Shown here piece by piece: positions 44,201 to 51,312 of a stretch of 64,000 nt of DNA (position 1 is its first letter; the number at the start of each line of letters is the position of its first letter). The notes under the pieces were generated by a model. It saw only the letters and a list, made by a program, of their open reading frames with translations, ran no database searches and had not been told where the DNA came from. This DNA is from Ignavibacteriota bacterium (GTDB lineage Bacteria; Bacteroidota; Ignavibacteria; SZUA-365): positions 1 through 64,000 of the forward strand of contig JACRFB010000045.1 in the NCBI GenBank assembly GCA_016218045.1. The letters are read 5' to 3'. Made by a program: the position numbers and the translations under genes.

Positions 44201-46063
44201 TGGAGGCAGGACGATTCGCTCGGTTTCGCGACCAATGATCGTGTCGCCCTCCGTGTGCGCGAGGATGGTGCGGTTGCGCCCGGTTCGCGTCCGTTGCGAC
44301 TCGAGGCATTCAGCGCGGCCGCAAATCAGGTGGAAATCATCACGGCGGTGTTGCGTGTGGATGGAAAGGACGTCTCCCCGAACCGCCGTGGATTTAATGT
44401 GGCCGTGATCGACACCACGACGGGCACCGTGTCGGATACGCTCGTCTTCGATACGTACGCGGGCACCACCGTGGCCGATGCGATGGAACGCTTCCTGCGC
44501 GATCTGCCCGCCGACCGCATCCTGCTTGTCGCGGTGAAGGACGACGCAAACGGCTGGCCTCCCGTCTCCCCGAACGGCAGCAACATCACACCACAACTGC
44601 GCGCCGCCCTGAAGCTGTTCGGTGCGCAGCTCATCGATAGCGTGGGTTTTCAGGACTCCTACGCGCTGATCGGACGCAAGTCCGACCCTGCATCCGCCCG
44701 CGACCTTTGGATGCGTTACGGATCGGCTCTCGCAGTCGACACGATCGAGATTCCCTCCCGGCAGGGGACGATGAGATCGCCGGTGATCGGTCCGGCAACC
44801 GTGTGGTCCACCGCGCGTCTCACCGGCATACTCACGGGGAGCAGCCGCATCGATCTGTCGCTCTTCGCAACCGGCTCCTCCGGTGACACGCTGCTCGCGC
44901 AATATCCGTCGCTCGACCTGTCGCAGGATCTCGACATCTCGGCCATCCCCGCATCGCTACATCCCACCCTGCGTCTCGAGGCCACGTTGCGCGGCACCGG
45001 CACCGACGTACTGATGAGCGCATGGGATGCGCGTTTTGAATCGCGCTTCCCGGAACTCGGCATCACCAGCCAGGTGGTCCGCGCGGAATCGTCGGAACTG
45101 CAGGAAGGCGATCCGTACCGTGTGCGTGTCGATGTGTACAACGCGGGCACGTCCGATGCGGACAGTGTGGAGGTGGCGATCCGCCTTCCGGGTGACGCCG
45201 CGGGACGCAGTGTTTCGACGATGTTGCAGCGTGTGCCCGCCGGCCGCGGATCGTTCGGCACAGCCGAACTGTCGCTTCCGACCGCCGGCTTGCGCGGCGA
45301 GATCGCCTACGACATCACCGTCGGCAGCACGAACAGACGGGTGGAATACTACAGGGGCAACAACACCTACTCCGATCATTTCAACACCGCGAAAGATGCC
45401 GACAGGCCGGTACTGGAGGTCCTCTTCGACGACGTGACAATCGCGAACAACGACTATGTGTCGCCGCGTCCGCGCATCACGATGACACTGCGCGACGACG
45501 GTCCGCTGCCCGTCACCGACACTTCGAGCGTGCAGATTTTCCTCGACGGATCACGCGTCTGGTTGAATGCCAATCCCGTGCTCCGCTACGAATTCCCGTC
45601 GTCCGGCTCCGAGAAGGCGCTGATCGTGTTCACGCCCGACCTCATGCCGGCGGGAACAAATCCGCGCGCGCACACACTGGCGGTGAGCGGACGCGACGCA
45701 AGCGGCAACGCGGCCGACACGATTCCGTACCAGGTGCGATTCTACGTGAGTTCGGTGCAGGGGATCGACAATGTCTATCCCTTCCCGAGTCCGACCGCGG
45801 GTCCGATGGACTTCACCTTCCGCGTCACCGGCACACGCGCTCCCGAACGCGCGCGTGTGAAAATCTACACCGTGGCCGGCCGTCTCATCCGCGAGATCGA
45901 GGCCGAGGCGGGTTCGGTCCATATCGGATTTAACCGCGTGTCATGGGACGGTCGTGATGGCGACGGCGCGGACCTCGCAAACGGCGTGTACTTCTTCAAG
46001 CTGCTGCTCGATTTCGGTACCGACACCAAGGAGCAGGTCGGCAAATTCTCCGTACTGAAGTAG
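41261..46063 (+). CDS. C25 family cysteine peptidase, gingipain/PorU-like
   Basis: The 1600-residue protein has a signal peptide (KRARLFPLLLLAALWQAQAQ). The C25 domain (about 380-750) contains the two catalytic residues: His618 in WFYFIGHGGTRIID and Cys648 in FFLTMSCNTAHF. It also has VLLLGDASWDARAQLE and DQYALFGDPATRLPL, all normal for gingipain and PorU. The rest is a long series of Ig-like/CARDB-like beta domains. The end resembles a T9SS/FlgD-like domain (VKIYTVAGRLIREIEAE, SWDGRDGDGADLANGVYFFK). PorU is the peptidase that removes sorting domains from T9SS cargo. The size fits either a large PorU or a secreted gingipain-like cargo. ATG 41261 opens the signal peptide. Confidence 0.88.
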   Translation: MKRARLFPLLLLAALWQAQAQVPGPIVQPPRWFASAETMLKIRTIESGVYRLTRDDLADAGVPVSSIDPRSFRLFLGGLEQPLLVRGEDDGSLESDDEILFYAPRLDGGEFGYYDFWETRNALFLRWGGDPGLRYRPGDATPPSEPALSSLTVDLRLEEDHAFHFGDHDNTDGNTSDYLPGKTWMWQYLFKKDTLRIPFTLRGYTGGAAELLLRVKHSSRDPVRVRVVARGTQLDEYDLSDNEIRDRVITVPAGLLRVSDTLLVINAQIVECPPQNPTCTIERMYVDWARLRYDAAATVAGGYAAVRSVTDTSTAIRRVTIGGFGDSAITGLNYTRGTLLQGFDSTGTPPDVRVSAGLRASDLSIFFTREGTRKPAAMRLVTPPNLPALSVGADYIVVTHGSLRAEAERLASYRRTADGYSTLVADVDDIYDVYNFGRKHPKAIRAYLANVHALSGGLAPRFVLLLGDASWDARAQLENSASSDLVPAWGNPVSDNYYVAFGVDSGDYAPYSSIARIPAQTVDEAAAVVDKVLEYEALPPQQWFNRFLFSVGGKSVLEQEFYLKPPVTSIMAEWMQPYCLDGRVMVKTRPDLPVSYNDLDTLISEANRGVNWFYFIGHGGTRIIDVGVERPDVFSLKGKYPFFLTMSCNTAHFAEPFETGLNERFILSRENGAIATYGTSGLGEIGHDNVLSDGLFDGMLKKGVRTYGELSRFAKNYLIAWSKPRGNDEITRSTVDQYALFGDPATRLPLAPGPDLAVDASDVSVSPAGLMQFEPTRITAVVRNLGRCLTDSVDVRLTISRDGNTVFEHTRRIAPPRLRDSVTWAYDFRDVVGPVRIDIAVDPSLRLSEFTTTNNTASIQRTVLPRGVAPVFPAAYDVVRRGSSDTVRLLVANPSRVPVPALSPRIEVEIAEEPLFSNPALRLRKSAEPVFTHFDAVLPPGAAVRRWFWRARLVSDAVAQQWSSTLVFYTADGPAEQQHMWRQDDSLGFATNDRVALRVREDGAVAPGSRPLRLEAFSAAANQVEIITAVLRVDGKDVSPNRRGFNVAVIDTTTGTVSDTLVFDTYAGTTVADAMERFLRDLPADRILLVAVKDDANGWPPVSPNGSNITPQLRAALKLFGAQLIDSVGFQDSYALIGRKSDPASARDLWMRYGSALAVDTIEIPSRQGTMRSPVIGPATVWSTARLTGILTGSSRIDLSLFATGSSGDTLLAQYPSLDLSQDLDISAIPASLHPTLRLEATLRGTGTDVLMSAWDARFESRFPELGITSQVVRAESSELQEGDPYRVRVDVYNAGTSDADSVEVAIRLPGDAAGRSVSTMLQRVPAGRGSFGTAELSLPTAGLRGEIAYDITVGSTNRRVEYYRGNNTYSDHFNTAKDADRPVLEVLFDDVTIANNDYVSPRPRITMTLRDDGPLPVTDTSSVQIFLDGSRVWLNANPVLRYEFPSSGSEKALIVFTPDLMPAGTNPRAHTLAVSGRDASGNAADTIPYQVRFYVSSVQGIDNVYPFPSPTAGPMDFTFRVTGTRAPERARVKIYTVAGRLIREIEAEAGSVHIGFNRVSWDGRDGDGADLANGVYFFKLLLDFGTDTKEQVGKFSVLK

Positions 46064-46094
46064 GCATGCGGGCCGGCCTGCACATACACGCGGC

Positions 46095-46892
46095 ATGAAC
46101 TCCGAGCATCTCATCCCGCCCGAGGCGCGGCGTTTTTACGATGCCGTGTACGAGATGGGCACCGAACCCGATGCCGCGCGCGAGGAGGGCAGGGAATCGT
46201 GGGAGCGCGACGTTGTCGAGGCATTTCTCCGCGAATATTGTCCCGCCGGCACACCGCTGCTCGAAGTCGGTTGCGGCCACGCGCCGTATCAGGACCGTGT
46301 CGAGGAGTATACGGGAATCGACATCAGTCCGCGCTGCGGCGCGTATCTGCGCAGACCCTACGCGACGGCTTCCGCCACGGCGCTGCCGTTTGCCGCATCC
46401 ACGTTCGGCGCGGTGATGACGCTGCACACACTCGAGCACGTCCACGCGCCGCAGCGCATGCTCGAGGAAATCCTCCGCGTGCTCAGGCCCGGCGGCGCCG
46501 CGCTGCTGCTGCCTTCGTGGTACGTCCGTTTCTGGGCGCCGATGGGCATTGCGGCGCGCTCGTATCGCGAGCTTCCGACACGCTGGCGCATCGTGAAATT
46601 TTTCCTGCCACTGCTCGACGCGCCGCTGCTGCGCGCGCCGGGTGTGCTGCTGCGCCGCCTCGCCGCGCTCGCCGCGTACACACTGCGCGCAAAACCCACA
46701 CAGTTGCGCTATCGCGGCGTGCGCGCCAATTACGCGCGCTTCCTCGACTCCGACTCCGACGCCTGCGCCTCCATCGATCCCTTCCAGGTGATGCTCTATT
46801 ATCACTCGCGCGGCTGCAGCATCGCACAGTATCCGTCGTGGGCATCGCGCCTCCTCTTTCGTACCGGACCGCTGGTTATCGTGAAACGGTGA
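46095..46892 (+). CDS. class I SAM-dependent methyltransferase
   Basis: The 265-residue protein has motif I GTPLLEVGCGHAPYQD, an acidic motif II (YTGIDISPRCG) and ASTFGAVMTLHTLEHVHAPQ with MLEEILRVLRPGGAALLLP, as in the Methyltransf_11 fold. The C-terminal part is basic and hydrophobic (FFLPLLDAPLLRAPGVLLRR). The substrate is unknown. Its neighbours include glycosyltransferases and the C25 peptidase, so a sugar or lipid substrate is possible. It is 31 bp after the peptidase gene and is the last gene before the repeat/tRNA region. Confidence 0.9.
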   Translation: MNSEHLIPPEARRFYDAVYEMGTEPDAAREEGRESWERDVVEAFLREYCPAGTPLLEVGCGHAPYQDRVEEYTGIDISPRCGAYLRRPYATASATALPFAASTFGAVMTLHTLEHVHAPQRMLEEILRVLRPGGAALLLPSWYVRFWAPMGIAARSYRELPTRWRIVKFFLPLLDAPLLRAPGVLLRRLAALAAYTLRAKPTQLRYRGVRANYARFLDSDSDACASIDPFQVMLYYHSRGCSIAQYPSWASRLLFRTGPLVIVKR

Positions 46893-46895
46893 GTC

Positions 46896-47148
46896 GCTCT
46901 CCCGCTCTCCCGCTGATCCATAATAGTTTGTTGCGCAAAGAAAAAAGCACACAGGAGGAACGGAGGAAAGGAGATTTTTTCTTGCGGCCTTCGGCCGCTC
47001 TCCCGCTGTCCTGCTGTCCCGCTGTCCCGCTGTCCTGCTGTCCCGCTGTCCCGCTGTCCTGCTGTCCCGCTGTCCCGCTGTCCTGCTGTCCCGCTGTCCT
47101 GCTGTCCCGCTGTCCCGCTGTCCCGCTGTCCCGCTGTCCCGCTGTCCT
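46896..47148. repeat. 8-bp microsatellite GCTGTCCY, about 19 units, with a split outlying block
   Basis: Eighteen uninterrupted 8-bp units GCTGTCCC or GCTGTCCT run from 47005 to 47148, preceded by a variant GCTCTCCC at 46997. A second block of three related units (GCTCTCCC twice, then GCTGATCC) lies at 46896-46919, separated by 77 bp of unrelated purine-rich sequence that includes the hairpin GCGGCC-TTC-GGCCGC (46984-46998, overlapping the first array bases). The tract lies between the methyltransferase stop and the tRNA-Gln promoter, outside any credible gene. Confidence 0.9.
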
Positions 47149-47155
47149 TGAAAAC

Positions 47156-47184
47156 TTGCTTTTTTAGAAAAATACTCGTAGAAT
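47156..47184 (+). promoter_or_regulatory. promoter of the tRNA-Gln/tRNA-Glu pair
   Basis: TTGCTT (47156-47161), exactly 17 bp, then TAGAAT (47179-47184) gives a good -10 (5 of 6) and a partial -35. The tRNA-Gln 5' end is 17 bp downstream. It directly abuts the microsatellite. Confidence 0.6.
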
Positions 47185-47201
47185 TGTGGGCCAGATACAA
47201 T

Positions 47202-47274
47202 TGCCCCTTGGTGTAATTGGCAACACGTCTGACTCTGGATCAGAAAAGTCTAGGTTCGAGCCCTAGAGGGGCAG
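47202..47274 (+). tRNA. tRNA-Gln (anticodon CTG)
   Basis: A 73-nt cloverleaf is visible. The acceptor stem pairs TGCCCCT with AGGGGCA, the anticodon stem TCTGA/TCAGA encloses the loop CTCTGGA with anticodon CTG, and the T arm has GTTCGAG. The discriminator base is G. CCA is not encoded and must be added. It reads CAG codons, which are common in this GC-rich genome. Confidence 0.95.
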
Positions 47275-47285
47275 CTCGGTACAAG

Positions 47286-47323
47286 TCGGATTTCGACCTC
47301 AACGCGGAATCCGATCATTTTTT
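47286..47323 (+). terminator. possible terminator or processing hairpin between the tRNA genes
   Basis: A 7-bp stem (47286-47292 with 47308-47314) has a 15-nt loop and is followed by a run of six T (47318-47323) that touches the tRNA-Glu 5' end. It may attenuate read-through or aid processing. Confidence 0.4.
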
Positions 47324-47324
47324 C

Positions 47325-47396
47325 GGCGCGTTCGTCTAGCGGCTAGGACGTGGCCCTCTCAAGGCCGAAACACGGGTTCGATTCCCGTACGCGCTA
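47325..47396 (+). tRNA. tRNA-Glu (anticodon CTC)
   Basis: A 72-nt cloverleaf is visible. The acceptor stem pairs GGCGCGT with ACGCGCT, including a G-U pair at the end, the D arm has TCGTCTAGCGGCTAGGAC, and the anticodon loop CTCTCAA carries CTC. The T loop has GGTTCGATTC. The discriminator is A. CCA is not encoded. It reads GAG codons. Confidence 0.94.
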
Positions 47397-47403
47397 CCCC
47401 CAC

Positions 47404-47429
47404 TGCCCGGTCTCATGCCGGGCATTTTT
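47404..47429 (+). terminator. rho-independent terminator after tRNA-Glu
   Basis: A perfect 7-bp stem TGCCCGG/CCGGGCA (47404-47410 with 47418-47424) with a 7-nt loop is followed by TTTTT and then CTTTT. It begins 8 bp after the tRNA. Confidence 0.85.
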
Positions 47430-47493
47430 CTTTTCCCGCCGAAACACGACATTAGACGCTTCGGCACGTCCCTCACTCAATTCCGGCATCCCC

Positions 47494-49041
47494 ATGTCCC
47501 TTCTGAAACGTTTCACGATGTTCGCGGCGATCCTGCCTTTCGCGGCCGGATTGATGTTCGGGCAGGTGCCCGAAAAGGTCGAGCTGCGCATCCTGCACTA
47601 CAATGATTTTCACTCGCAGAACATCGTCTCGAAGATCACCAAGACCGACAGCGCGGGAGGCAAGAGGACCATAGAGGTCGGAGGCACGGCCGTGCTGAAG
47701 GCGTATGTCGACCGCGCGCGCGCCGAGAAACCCAACACGCTGCTGCTGCACGCCGGCGACGACTTCCAGGGTTCGCCGGTCTGCGCCGTGACGCGCGGCG
47801 GCTCGCAGATCGAACTGCTCGAACTCATGCAGCCCGATGTCATGACACTCGGCAATCACGAATTCGATTACGGCGCTGATACACTGCGCGTGCTCCTGAA
47901 ACACTGCACGTTTCCGATCGTGTCCGCAAACTTGTGGGACAAGAGCATCGGCGCGCCCTTTGTGCCGCGCTACCGCGTCCTCGAGCGCGGAGGACTGCGC
48001 ATCGGTGTCATCGGACTCGCGCCGCCCGAACTCAAGACCCTCTCGCTGCGCGACAACGTGCGCGACATCGAGGTGCTGGAGACCGACATGACCGTGCGCC
48101 AGGCGATCGCGGAACTGCGCGCAAATTTTGGCACGGAATTCATCGTCCTCCTCAGCCACATGGGTGTGGAGGAGGACACGGCCATCGCGCGCAGGGTGCA
48201 GGGCATCAACGTGATCGTCGGCGGACATTCACACACGGCGCTGTTTAAGCCGCTGCGCGTGGGCGACACGTGGATCGTGCAGGCGGGCGCCAAGGGCCGC
48301 TGGCTCGGCGTGCTGGATCTGGTCGTGAACCGCGCGCAGAAGCGTATCGAGTCCGGCTGGGGTTCGCTCGTCGAAACCCGCGCCGCCGATGTGACACCCG
48401 ACCCCGTCATCGCGCGCGCCGTCGCGGCGCAGGAGGCGAGGATCGACGCCGGTTTCCGCGAAGTGCTCGGCCGGCTCGAAACCGATTGGACGCGCTCGCA
48501 CGGTCCGCGCGAGAGCAATATCGGAAGCTGGCAGGCCGACGCCCTGCGCGCGTTCGCGAAAACCGACATTGCGTTCCAGAACAGCGGCGGCATACGCAAG
48601 GATCTGCCCGCCGGACCCATCACCGTGCGTGATCTGTGGGAAATCAGTCCCTTCGGCAACGAGATCGTGACCTTCGAACTGACAGGCGCGCAATTGCGCA
48701 CGGCGCTCGAAATGCAGGGCGGAAAACAGCGCGAGTTCTGCCAGGTCAGCGGCCTGCGCTACACGTACGACCGCTCGAAGGCGCCTTCGGACGCCCTGCA
48801 GGCCGAGGTGAACGGCGCTCCCATCGATGCGGCGCGCCGGTACACGGTGGCGACAAACAGTTTTGTGGGCGGACATCTGCACGACTTCTTCAATCTGCCC
48901 GAGAAGGACATTCTCGTGTCGCCCGCCATGCCCGCATTATCGGACAGGGATGTCTTTATTGAAGCGGTGCGCGCACAGAAAACGATTCGCGCCGCGACCG
49001 ACGGCCGCATCAGGGTGCTGGGCATCGGGGAGGACGAATGA
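47494..49041 (+). CDS. 5'-nucleotidase/UshA-type metallophosphatase, exported
   Basis: The 515-residue protein has a signal-like N-terminus (FTMFAAILPFAAGLMFGQ). The N-terminal calcineurin-like domain carries the metal motifs VELRILHYNDFH, HAGDDFQGS, TLGNHEFDYG, LLSHMG and GGHSHTAL. The C-terminal domain, which recognises the nucleotide, has RESNIGSWQADALRAFA, QNSGGIRKDLPAGPI and the later ATNSFVGGHLHDFF. The enzyme probably hydrolyses extracellular 5'-nucleotides or UDP-sugars in the periplasm to recover nucleosides and phosphate. ATG 47494 opens the signal. Its stop overlaps the next gene by 4 bp. Confidence 0.93.
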   Translation: MSLLKRFTMFAAILPFAAGLMFGQVPEKVELRILHYNDFHSQNIVSKITKTDSAGGKRTIEVGGTAVLKAYVDRARAEKPNTLLLHAGDDFQGSPVCAVTRGGSQIELLELMQPDVMTLGNHEFDYGADTLRVLLKHCTFPIVSANLWDKSIGAPFVPRYRVLERGGLRIGVIGLAPPELKTLSLRDNVRDIEVLETDMTVRQAIAELRANFGTEFIVLLSHMGVEEDTAIARRVQGINVIVGGHSHTALFKPLRVGDTWIVQAGAKGRWLGVLDLVVNRAQKRIESGWGSLVETRAADVTPDPVIARAVAAQEARIDAGFREVLGRLETDWTRSHGPRESNIGSWQADALRAFAKTDIAFQNSGGIRKDLPAGPITVRDLWEISPFGNEIVTFELTGAQLRTALEMQGGKQREFCQVSGLRYTYDRSKAPSDALQAEVNGAPIDAARRYTVATNSFVGGHLHDFFNLPEKDILVSPAMPALSDRDVFIEAVRAQKTIRAATDGRIRVLGIGEDE

Positions 49042-49433
49042 GACGTTTCCTTCTTCCAGGCCTGCTCGTGCTGTTCCTCGCCGCGGCTGCCTCGCTGTCG
49101 TCGTGCGACGGAACCACCAATCCCGACACCGACATCGTGTTTCCCGATTCCGGCGTGAGCTACATCCGCCACGTGCAGCCCTTTTTTACGCTGCGCTGCG
49201 CGGTGGGCGGCTGCCACGACGATCAGTCGCGCGCCTCGAATCTGAGTCTGACCACCTACATCAACACCACCGCGCGGCCGGGCATCGTTGTGCCGGGCAA
49301 CAGCGGCGCGAGCCTGCTGATGCAGCGCATCGACGGACGGCTGCCGCATCCGATCAACGTGCCGATCATCGTGAATGCCGCGCAGCTCAAGGGCATACGC
49401 ACGTGGATTGACGAAGGCGCGCGGAACAACTGA
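49038..49433 (+). CDS. small lipoprotein with cytochrome-like CX4CH motif
   Basis: The 131-residue protein has a lipoprotein signal (LLVLFLAAAASLSSCD) with lipid attachment at Cys. The segment FTLRCAVGGCHDD has Cys-x4-Cys-His, in a context like the planctomycete-type cytochrome domain (SNLSLTTYINTTARPG, IVVPGNSGASLLMQRI, LKGIRTWIDEGARNN). Canonical c-type haem sites are CxxCH, so haem binding is uncertain. It overlaps the 5'-nucleotidase stop by ATGA and may be translated with it. Confidence 0.75.
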   Translation: MRRFLLPGLLVLFLAAAASLSSCDGTTNPDTDIVFPDSGVSYIRHVQPFFTLRCAVGGCHDDQSRASNLSLTTYINTTARPGIVVPGNSGASLLMQRIDGRLPHPINVPIIVNAAQLKGIRTWIDEGARNN

Positions 49434-49447
49434 GGCCGACGTCTCGC

Positions 49448-50239
49448 ATGCGCGCGCACCCTCCGCTTCCGAAACGCCTCCGGGCCTCCGCACAGCAGCT
49501 CAAGCAGAAAAAACACCGCGAGGACACGGGCTGTGTGCTGCTCGAGGGCGCGCGGCTCGTGAGTGACGCGCTCGCGACACGCGGACTCGAGTACTGCGTG
49601 GTCGACGCCGAAAAACTGGAGCGTCACCGCGCCCTGCTGCGCGACATCGAAACACGCGGCGTACCGGTGTACCTGGCCTCCGCGTCCGACATCGCGCATG
49701 TGTCCGACACCGTGCACGCGCAGGGACTCGTCGCGGTGGCGCGCTTCCGGCCCTTGCGGACGGAGGACGTCTTGCGGCCCGCAGCACCTGCGGGTGTGTA
49801 CGCCGCGCTCGACGGCGTGGCCGATCCGGGCAATCTCGGCACCATCATCCGCACCTGCGATTGGTTCGGTGTCGCCGGACTTCTCCTCTCGGCCACCAGC
49901 GTCGATCCGACAAATCCCAAAGTCGTGCGCGCAACCATGGGGTCGCTCTTCCGCGTGCCCATCGCGATGTACGAGAGCGAGAGCGCGCTGTTCGAGGTGG
50001 CACACAGCGCGGGCTGCACCATCGCGGGCACATCCGCTTCGACCGATGCAGTCGACATAGCGCGCTGGCAGGCGCCGGAGTCCGTCCTTCTCCTCTTCGG
50101 CAACGAGGCGCATGGCCTGCGGCAGGCCACACTCGCGCGCTGCGACGCCGTGCTCACGATACCGCGCCGCGGGGCGGCCGAGTCGCTGAACCTCGCGATT
50201 GCACACGGCATTTTTCTTTCCCATCTTGCCGCGTCATGA
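49448..50239 (+). CDS. SpoU/TrmH family RNA 2'-O-methyltransferase
   Basis: The 263-residue SPOUT enzyme has an N-terminal substrate-binding domain (about 15-95) and the three SpoU motifs: DGVADPGNLGTIIRTCDWFG, LLLFGNEAHGLRQ and IPRRGAAESLNLAIAHGIFL. These place it with the rRNA/tRNA ribose methylases (RlmB/TrmH-like); the target nucleotide cannot be read from the sequence. Start and length are typical. Its stop overlaps the next gene (ATGA). Confidence 0.92.
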   Translation: MRAHPPLPKRLRASAQQLKQKKHREDTGCVLLEGARLVSDALATRGLEYCVVDAEKLERHRALLRDIETRGVPVYLASASDIAHVSDTVHAQGLVAVARFRPLRTEDVLRPAAPAGVYAALDGVADPGNLGTIIRTCDWFGVAGLLLSATSVDPTNPKVVRATMGSLFRVPIAMYESESALFEVAHSAGCTIAGTSASTDAVDIARWQAPESVLLLFGNEAHGLRQATLARCDAVLTIPRRGAAESLNLAIAHGIFLSHLAAS

Positions 50240-51108
50240 ACACCATGGACGCACCGTTTCTCCTTCGATCGAACCTCCGCGGACCGCGCCTCTTCGGTAT
50301 TTTGGCCGCCGGCACCGTCGCCACCGCGGCACTCCAGTACCTGTGGCTGCATGCGGATACGCCGCTGGCATTTCGCCTTGTGGGTTTTGCGCTGTTCCCC
50401 GTGTATCTGCTGCCGCTGCCGCTGCTCTTTTTTATGTACCGCGCGGATCTCGCATCGCTGCGCCGCCTGCGTGCCGTGCCCGGCCGCCCCGCCGCGTGGT
50501 TTGTCGCGGCCGTGCTGCTCGTCGCGATCTTCGGCGGAGTTGCGGCCCTGCATCATCTCTCCGGCGGACAGTTCGATCCGGCGTGGAAATGGACCACGCT
50601 CGCCTTAAGCGGCGCGCTCGACCTTCCGCTCGTGACGGTGCAACTGCTGCCGATGATGCTGGTACAAGACCTCTTTTTCCGGCAGTCGGTGGAACAGGGC
50701 CTTGCGCCTCGTTCATCCGTCGTGTCTATGCTCGTGAGTTTGCTGTTCTGGACCCTCGCCAATGCGGTGCTGATCGTCCACATTCTTCAGACACATGACG
50801 GAGTGTTTGGAATAACACTGGCGCTCGTTTTTCCCGCCACGGCCGCCTTTGTGTACGCGGCACAGCGCGGATCGGCCTTTCTGCTTTCGGCCTGTGTGCT
50901 GACCTTTATCGCCACCGCCACCTGCCTGCTCTTCGGCTGCGATATTCCCGAATTGAATCATATGTTTTTTGGTCTCGACGTGGAAACCATGGACGGCCTC
51001 TTCCCCGACTCGATGAAGGGCAGGGAAGGATATGCAGGGGCCATCGCCGCCCTTTTGTTCCTCGCAAGTTTTATCATGCCTGCAGCCCGAAAAACACTCC
51101 GACGCTAA
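50236..51108 (+). CDS. multi-pass membrane protein, possibly a degenerate CPBP-type
   Basis: The 290-residue protein has about eight hydrophobic segments, ending with AIAALLFLASFIMPAARK. The segment VQDLFFRQSVEQGLAPRSS followed by LLFWTLANAVLIVH recalls the two motifs (EExxxR and FxxxH-like) of CPBP intramembrane proteases. The usual Glu-Glu is Gln-Asp here, so proteolytic activity is doubtful. It overlaps the methyltransferase by 4 bp and is followed by a terminator. Function unknown. Confidence 0.75.
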   Translation: MNTMDAPFLLRSNLRGPRLFGILAAGTVATAALQYLWLHADTPLAFRLVGFALFPVYLLPLPLLFFMYRADLASLRRLRAVPGRPAAWFVAAVLLVAIFGGVAALHHLSGGQFDPAWKWTTLALSGALDLPLVTVQLLPMMLVQDLFFRQSVEQGLAPRSSVVSMLVSLLFWTLANAVLIVHILQTHDGVFGITLALVFPATAAFVYAAQRGSAFLLSACVLTFIATATCLLFGCDIPELNHMFFGLDVETMDGLFPDSMKGREGYAGAIAALLFLASFIMPAARKTLRR

Positions 51109-51144
51109 GTTTTGCGTCCGAAATTTCAATTTGTTGTTGCAAAA

Positions 51145-51171
51145 GGTGCATGGTTTTCCGTGCGCCTTTTT
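51145..51171 (+). terminator. rho-independent terminator ending the 47494-51108 operon
   Basis: A 9-bp stem GGTGCATGG/CCGTGCGCC (51145-51153 with 51158-51166, two G-U pairs) with a TTTT loop is preceded by AAAA and followed by TTTTT. It lies 37 bp after the membrane protein stop. Confidence 0.85.
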
Positions 51172-51266
51172 GTGCATTTTGCGCAATTTCTGCAAATACG
51201 CCCAAATAATGAGGAAAACGGTTACAACGGAGTGAATCGGCAATTACTGCACTAGTTGGCCCGGTT

Positions 51267-51305
51267 GTTGAATTTGCAAGATCAAACGTGTTGAATTTTG
51301 CAAGA
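51267..51305. repeat. direct repeat GTTGAATTTGCAAGA upstream of the first OmpA gene
   Basis: GTTGAATTTGCAAGA (51267-51281) recurs as GTTGAATTTTGCAAGA (51290-51305), with starts 23 bp apart. The second copy ends 7 bp before ATG 51313. They could be a regulator site or part of the leader. Confidence 0.55.
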
Positions 51306-51312
51306 GGCGAGA

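Noticed and set aside
41078-44902. A 1274-residue minus-strand open frame
   Set aside because: It is antisense to the C25 peptidase gene, whose catalytic motifs and signal peptide are clear. Long antisense frames are expected in GC-rich DNA.
46984-46998. Hairpin GCGGCC-TTC-GGCCGC as a terminator of the methyltransferase gene
   Set aside because: It is short, with no T tract after it on either strand. Read from the plus strand, the T run lies before the stem.
46896-47148. Possible CRISPR array
   Set aside because: Units are 8 bp, contiguous, and without unique spacers. It is a microsatellite, and no cas genes are present.
46199-47200. Frames translating the 8-bp repeat as Cys/Pro/Ser or Asp/Ser/Gly repeats on both strands
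   Set aside because: An 8-bp unit rotates through the frames and yields a 24-bp peptide repeat on any strand. The frames overlap the methyltransferase and the tRNA promoter and lack coding features.
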